64,000 nt of DNA from Trifolium pratense (taxonomy: Eukaryota; Streptophyta; Magnoliopsida; Fabales; Fabaceae), in the NCBI RefSeq assembly GCF_020283565.1, contig NC_060059.1, forward strand, positions 36,448,338 through 36,512,337, written 5' to 3'. This document shows, in pieces, positions 57,720 through 64,000 of this stretch (positions are counted from its first letter, which is position 1; every line of letters starts with the position of its first letter). The notes beneath the pieces were generated by a model. That model did no database searches. It saw nothing but the letters and a program-made list of their open reading frames with translations, and had not been told where the DNA came from. Position numbers and translations under genes: made by a program.

Positions 57720-60700
57720 ACGATTAGGGTCATACTGCATTATACTCTAAGGTCATTGTCTCATTGAGGCAATCCATTCCTTACAAAACTTATGAAACAA
57801 TAGGGTCATTAAGATCATAATGCAAAATCACTTCTAATTGCAGTTGCAAAATTGAATTTAGGGACGGTCATCACAGCATAATAGATATTTATTCATGCAT
57901 TATGAATAAAAATTCATATATATTTTTTGACATAAAAGAGGACGCCGATAGAGACAATTGTTTGAGTGGCAACTAGCGTTCACATTATGGGACTATGGTC
58001 ATTAAGTTCATCCAGCATTTTTTTACTCTATGGTCATGGAGGCATCTATGATACATTTGTTACAAAACTTATAAAACAAAGTATATTCATCAATTCCAAC
58101 GGTCAAATTTGGGGTTACTACGGTAATATACTCCACCCCTTTGTCAGATAATGAAAAACGATCCCGTCAGATAATGATTCACAATCTTATAGGGTTTTTA
58201 TACGCTTCTAAATTTTTATTTACTAAATTGAAGGTTCACTTTTTTTCTCAAGCGGAAGATTGAATGTTCTTGAATAATCAAGAATGAGAAAAATGGATAA
58301 GGGTCTACGTTTTTTCAAGTAGAAGATTGAATGTTCTTAACTAAATCAAAAATGACAAAAACAATGAGTATCTTAACATGTACCAATGCGAATATATTGA
58401 AATTAAAGTTCCAAAATAACCTAAGCAAACAAAAAGAGTAAAGTTAATCTTTAAAAGTATCGGTACCAAACAGGGTCTTGGACAAAAGACATTTGCTCAA
58501 TTATTAAGTTTCTTTTGTTTTTATAAAGACGAAGATTGAATATTTTTAAATAATCAAGAATGAGAAAACGGATATCTCAACATGCATGAATGCAAATATG
58601 TGGAAATAGATTTCAAAAAATTACCGTGGCAAATGGAAAAGAATATCAAAGAGCATACTTGTTACATTATATTGTCTGTCATCAGTCACCACAACAAGTT
58701 TGTAGGCTGCATACCAAAGAGGCTGCACCAACTACATGATCATGTATACACCATACCACCCTTTGTAGACAGGGCCGGTTCCGAGATTTTGGAGGCCCGG
58801 GGACAAATAATGAAAATGGATTTTAATAAAAAAATATAATATTTTTTTACAAAAAAAATCATTTATTTAAATTATAAATAGTATTTATCAACAATAATTA
58901 TTTATCGGTGTAACTAACATAAAAAAAAAAAAATCATTCCACAACGTTGAAATTAAACCAATAAAATGAAGAGATAATTAATAGATAAAAATAACATTTT
59001 CACAACAATGTAAATGTTGTTATGGATGAAGCTTTGCCCTTTCTATGATCAAAGAAAGAAAAAAAAATCAACAAAAGTTTGGCTTATAAGCAATTTCTAA
59101 TTTGTAAGAAGTACCTAGATATTGTAAAGAGAAAAAGAGATTAAATTAAAATCAACTACATTTATTATGAATTCATTTCTTAAAATAAAATTAAAAAATT
59201 GCCACAGGTGAGTTTTGAACTCACAACCTTACATTAAACCCTTGGATCACATGGCGCTCAATCTATGTTTCATATTATGGACTTGAAAAAAAAAATTTGA
59301 GGCCCCAATTTTTTGGAGGCCCTGGGCTGTGGGCCTGGTTGCCTGGGCCCAAAACCGGGCCTGTTTGTAGATAATGAAACCAAAAACAACAAATCATGAC
59401 AGTTTTACAATTAGGGTCATAAAAAGACAAGAGACCATACACGTTCATATTAAAATTTCTTTAAAGGCCACCATCCAACTTTTAAGTTGAGATTACAAAA
59501 TCACTTCTAATTGCATGATGCATTATGAATAAAAAAGTTCATAAATTATTTTTGACAGAAAAGAGTACATCGATAGAGACAATTGCTTGAGTCGTAATTA
59601 AGGCAACAATTAGCTTTCACATTCAGTGACTCGGATCATATAAGTAATTTATCCAGCATTCTTTCGGCATCAAGACATCCAATCCCTTACAAAATTTGAA
59701 AGTTCACTTTTTACCGAAGCAAAAGATCAAAGGTTTTTGAATAATCAAGAATGTTAAAATCGGCAGCACATCATCGTTCCCAACATGTATCAATTATAAA
59801 CCAGATGGGGCAAATATGTTGTAATGAAATTTCCAACAAGCAGAAGATTGAAGATTCGTGGGACGGAACACGTTTTCTCAATTAAGGTTTCTTGTTTTCA
59901 AACAGAAGATTTTTTGTTGACGCAAAGCAGAAGATTGAATGTTCTTGAATTATCAAGAATTAAAAATTGGCATCACAACAGGTATAAATCGTAAACCGAT
60001 ATAATGGAATGAAAATCCCATAATTACGTTATTTTGTCTTTATCAAGCAGTAGATTGAACGTTGTTGAATAATCAAGAATGAGAAAATGAGTATTTGAAC
60101 ATGCATCAATGCAAATATGTGAAATGAGAATAAAAAATTACCATAGCAAACAATGTTTATCTTTCAACCTCGGGGTCTCGGCACATAGATAGCATATCAG
60201 TTTCTTTTGAATATTCTTGAAAAAATTGTGTTTGATTGTCTAATATCCCATAAGGCTAAGACTCAAACAATTATTACGAAGAAAAATATATATAAACTAT
60301 GAAAATTGATACATGACAAAATTCAACAATATAACCTCCACTCATGAAATCAAAACATAAAAAACTGAGTCAGGAATCATATACCTCTTGATCTGACTTT
60401 TCATTTTCAAATTTGGAATAGAAAGTTGCTCTGATTCGTGTATGAAGCCACATCAACACCAACACTTGAACCATCAACGTTCCTTTTATCCACCAACATG
60501 CTTTCAACTTTAGTTACAGTCCTCCACAAACAATTCCATGAGATTTCGGTTTCCAAATCACCGCTGAACCTGAACACCGCAATGTTCACAAATAAAAGGT
60601 TTTCTATTTCTCAAGCAGAAGATTGGATTTTATTGAAAAATCACTTCATCATATTGTAGTTGCAAAATTGCATTTAGGGACTAGGGTCATCAAAGCACAA

Positions 60701-61700
60701 TAGATAATATCCATGCCTTATATTGTGAATGAAATTTTATATTTAATTTGCATTTAAGGCAACAACTAGCTTTCATATTAAGGCATCATCCAACACTTTT
60801 GGGTTATCAAGACAATCATGGAACAAAGTATATCCATCTTATTGTCAAATTTAGAGTTAGTGAATTCATGTATACCATCACTAATGATAATTTCACAATT
60901 AGGGTCGTATAAAGACAATAGACAGCATCCACATTTTGAATAAAGTGTCATATTAAAATTGCTCATCTTTGAAAAGCCACCATCCAACTTTTCCATTATG
61001 AATAAAGAATTCATAATGCATTTTCCTGAAAGGTCGGTCATTGAAGCAACAATCCGTTACAAAACTTATGAAACATTAGGGACAAAGGTCATTCAGTTGA
61101 TAATGCAAAATCACTTCTAATTGCAGTTGCAAAATTGAATTTAGGGACTAAGGGTCAACAAAGCCTAATATATATCCATTCATGTATTATTATGAATAAA
61201 AATTCATAATTTCTTTTATTGTGTAGCAATTATGGCAACAACTAGCTTTCCCATTCAGGGACTAGGGACATTAAGTTCATCCAACATTTTACTCACTTCT
61301 ACTTCGGTACAAACATCGGTTCCAACAGTCAAATTTTGGGTTACTAGGGCAATATACTCCACCCCTTTTTTAGATAATGAAAAGAGATTCCGTCACACAA
61401 TTATTCAGTCTTATAGGGTTTTTATACCCTTTTAAATTGGAAACCCACTATCGTTCCCAACATGTATCGATTATAAACCGGATGGCGCAAATATGTTAAC
61501 ATGAAAATTGCAAAAAAACGAGTGAAACTCAGTTATCGTGACAAACAAAAAAAACTGTCTTTTAAGGTTCTTTTGGGACAGAACAGAACACCTTTTGCAC
61601 AATTAAGGTTGTTTTATTTTTCTCAAGCAGAAGATTGAATGTTCTTGAATGATCAAGAATGAGAAAAATGGGTAATGTTGTACCTTTTTTCTAGCAGAAG
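57720..61700. repeat. Domain of shuffled degenerate repeats
   Basis: Several words recur in varying order. GAAGATTGAATGTTCTTGAA with TCAAGAATGAGAAAA occurs at about 58255, 58320, 58526, 59931, 60050 and 61631. GCAGTTGCAAAATTGAATTT is at about 57840, 60657 and 61121. TTAAGTTCATCCAGCATTTT is at about 57999 and 61268. TTGGGGTTACTACGGTAATA is at about 58109 and 61327. CAACATGTATCAATTATAAA is at about 59780 and 61458. I see no confident protein. It looks like an old amplified non-coding locus, invaded by a hAT element. Confidence 0.6.
58770..59363. mobile_element. Non-autonomous hAT transposon, 594 bp
   Basis: Terminal inverted repeats are CAGGGCCGGTT and AACCGGGCCTG (one mismatch). A perfect 8-bp target duplication TTTGTAGA is at 58762-58769 and 59364-59371. 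The interior is AT-rich, without transposase coding. It includes GGAGGCCC words near both ends and a TTTTGAACTCACAACCTTAC phrase. Confidence 0.9.
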
Positions 61701-61738
61701 TTGTATCTACGGTGTGATATTGTCTCGAATTTTCACAT

Positions 61739-61960
61739 TTAAGCTAGCAACGCTTCTACTTTTGATAACTTCCATCCCATATGAACTGTCTGACTTCTAC
61801 TCAAATGAAAGTCATATGCTTCTAAATTTTGTCCCCAAGTCTCTATCCTCCCATTGATTTCTTCTCTCAACTCTACATGTACAACGATAGCACTTCGAAA
61901 AAAGCAAGTATCGCAGTGCTGGCTCATGAATGCGTTCCATAAGAAGTACATCCCAGACAC
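61739..61960 (-). pseudogene. LINE reverse transcriptase fragment
   Basis: The minus-strand frame includes ELREEINGRIETWGQNLEAY and DFHLSRSQTVHMGWKLSK. It matches the block E-V-N-x-x-L-E-x-W-R-x-x-L-E-x-x-G-F-x-L-S-R-S-K-T-E-Y-M typical of plant non-LTR reverse transcriptases. It is about 60 residues long, with no flanking domain, so it is a dead scrap. Confidence 0.65.
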
Positions 61961-63814
61961 GGGTAGAAAGATAGGAACTTAGAGTTGACTCTTGGCATAG
62001 TCCTATAGTTGTTGAGAAACCTTATAGTTCCCACCCTACATTCCCACATTAGTTGTAGTCCCATCCTACATATCCTTAATATCATGAATCATAGTTGTAA
62101 ATTGTGGTTGCAGCCACTGTGATTGAGGGCATTTCTTACATTATCAACTCTCCATCACTTTAAAATATCTCTAATCCTTTTTAAACACCCCCTAAAATCT
62201 ATGATCAGAAGAAAAAGGAAGCTAGAAAAATAATTTGTGTGAGCACTATGTAGCCTGTTGCATCCTGATGTGGTGTAATGCGGCTGTTGTGCCCACTACG
62301 TTACTGAGTTACAATGTGGGTTTTACTGTGATTTACGATCACAGCACAGTTGCAGACACTGCCGCAATCTTAATATTGTCGCTGCATCACGTGATGCAGT
62401 CCACAAGGCAATCCAAACACCTTTCATATCCAGGGCTTTCGATAAAACCTCTCTTGGCACTCTCCTTATTATACGCCTTTTTGTAAAATCAACGGAAAAA
62501 ACATGTATGGTTTTTATCCCTTCAATATTGCTCTATCACTTGTCCAAGTTCACAGACCTTTATCGCTTACTGTGACAGAACAATCTGCTGTAAATCCCTC
62601 TAATATTGGATTGATTGGTTAAAATAAATTCAAGGAGACTTCTATACATCAGTCTGTCTTCTCTGACAATTTAAGGCTGCTAAGTACTCCCATTTTCTTT
62701 TTATTCCTTTAAAATATAATACTGTTACAATTTGACAGTCGTTATATTGTAAATATATATGACCATCTAAGAAATAAATGGCTTTTAATTGAGCAAATTT
62801 TGATCTCCTAAAATCTGAATACTGATAAATTCACATTAAGTGATTGTCTTAATAATATACTGTATAAGTAACTGTTCTAATTTAAACACTTCAAATCTGG
62901 CCAACATTACCAAGATCACAACATCAATAGTATGTAATATCATATCACGCAATTGAAAGTCTACCTGGAATGATTTTCTGAAGTCCCCAACTGTTGTAAA
63001 CCATAAGCCTTGCTCCAATTTACATGTTGTAGGCCCTGATCACAGAGCAGTTGCTTTTGTTTTATTTGATTCAGCCAACTTTCCTGAAATTATGAACCAG
63101 ACAAATCCAGATTTAGACGAAGAGAAAGGGAACCAACTTTGTTCTTGGTAATTGTATATCCCAAATCACTGAAATGAGCCACGTAAATTTGAATCTTCCT
63201 CGGTAGCCAATACCACCATGAACATCACTAGTATCCACCCTTACCAAAGGAAGGAGATAGTTCTATAAAATCTAAATAAGCAAGATTTTAATCAATGCAT
63301 GTACCTTGGCATTTTCAAACTTGTTGTAGTATAATTACCATTCCTATGAAGACATATGACTATTTCAACCAGCATTAGTAGGGGACGTTCAACTTGATTT
63401 TTTGTTTTTGTTTTCTGTTGACATGTTGCCATTAATACTTACAAATATGTTACTTAGTTTTGATTCTATTTCCTTAATTTTTCTAATGGTGAAAACAAGA
63501 AAAGTTTTCATCCTTTGCTTCGTAAACAATCAAAAACAAGAATCAGAATGAAAACACAAAGTGACGCTATGTAACTATGTTTTACAACATACAATCTGAA
63601 AACGCAACGAACATAGAAAACAAACCAAACACAGCCTTATGCGTTTTTGCACTCACAAGTTGTTTTTCTTCTTCTGAAAGTGCTTCATCCATATGATCAA
63701 TCAAAGCAGTCCATCTTGCCTAATGCAATTCTGCTATTTTGCTAGTTGAAAGTCCTGCAGGAAATTTCATACCACAAGGATCGTAATTTTGGTTATCTCC
63801 AAACTCCTATGACA
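61961..63814. other. Spacer with coding-like minus-strand pieces
   Basis: At about 62967-63083 a minus-strand open block with good splice-like borders (TTTCAG before, GGTAGAC after) reads ESWLNQIKQKQLLCDQGLQ. At about 63665-63815 another reads GDNQNYDPCGMKFPAGLSTS and ARWTALIDHMDEALSEEEKQ but contains two in-frame TAG codons. I do not recognise the parent gene. They may be remnants of one broken gene running leftward. Confidence 0.3.
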
Positions 63815-63938
63815 TTTGGAAAAGCAACTCAGTAGTGATTACAGATCGAACTTTCCGCCTACTGCGACGCAAAGCTTTTGGAAAAGCAACTCAGTAGTGA
63901 TTACAGATCGAACTTTCCGCCTACTACGACGCAAAGCT
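63815..63938. repeat. 62-bp exact tandem duplication
   Basis: Units 63815-63876 and 63877-63938 differ at one base (CTACTGCGAC versus CTACTACGAC). On the minus strand they read RRKVRSVITTELLFQ-like. The 62-bp length shifts the frame between copies. Confidence 0.9.
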
Positions 63939-64000
63939 GCAAGTATAGAGAAAAATACATATTTTGACAAGAGAAATTTTCCAATACATGACATCTATCT

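Noticed and set aside
60407..60600. Minus-strand frame with SGDLETEISWNCLWRTVTKV
   Set aside because: It looks somewhat protein-like, but no family, splice chain or second exon could be found, so it was not listed as a gene.

Overview
The window is plant nuclear DNA. It is AT-rich, with long introns, low gene density and many nested transposable elements. The gene set (an ENOD93-like early nodulin, a plastid sigma factor, an amino acid permease, FBA-type F-box proteins) and the repeat types suggest a legume, most likely Medicago or a close relative. The species call is inference from gene and repeat style; no database search was possible.

Layout. 1-900: last exon of a HAD-family hydrolase (+). 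1720-3598: broken cytosolic tyrosyl-tRNA synthetase copy (-), with a SINE and a MITE-like repeat where its middle exons should be. 4279-7320: intact four-exon ENOD93-like gene (-), with a short solo LTR in intron 2. 8389-12819: seven-exon plastid sigma factor SIGC/SIG3 (-), with MITEs and two SINEs in and around it. 13695-14643: plastid atpB fragment split by a non-autonomous hAT element. 14669-31849: tandem duplication of a unit holding an unidentified coding-like segment (X), a tRNA-Asp(GUC) gene and an amino acid permease. The left copy lacks permease exons 1-2. The right copy belongs to a complete permease gene (28609-32932, 471 aa) and is split between X and the tRNA by an 8.1-kb LTR retrotransposon (19733-27818).

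34504-35500 is a solo LTR. A LINE RNase H scrap lies near 36.4-36.7 kb, a MITE at 39365-39675 and a Helitron remnant at 40195-41345. Two related F-box genes lie at 41602-42815 (frameshifted) and 55084-56268 (intact). They flank a complete 15-exon FAM135-like serine esterase gene (44852-54070, 783 aa). From 57.3 to 61.9 kb is a domain of shuffled, degenerate repeats containing a second hAT element and a LINE RT scrap. The last 2 kb holds only broken coding-like pieces.

The most unusual structure lies in the two LTRs of the young retrotransposon. Seven short inverted repeats with different but self-complementary arms are strung together by a near-constant AAGAAG(G/T)A linker (20893-21175, repeated at 26682-26964). 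Upstream of them is an array of TCGC cores spaced 11 or 18 bp apart. The two LTRs differ at only three positions I could find, although the internal region is a decayed Ty3/Gypsy derivative with no intact gag-pol. The element therefore moved recently using enzymes from elsewhere.
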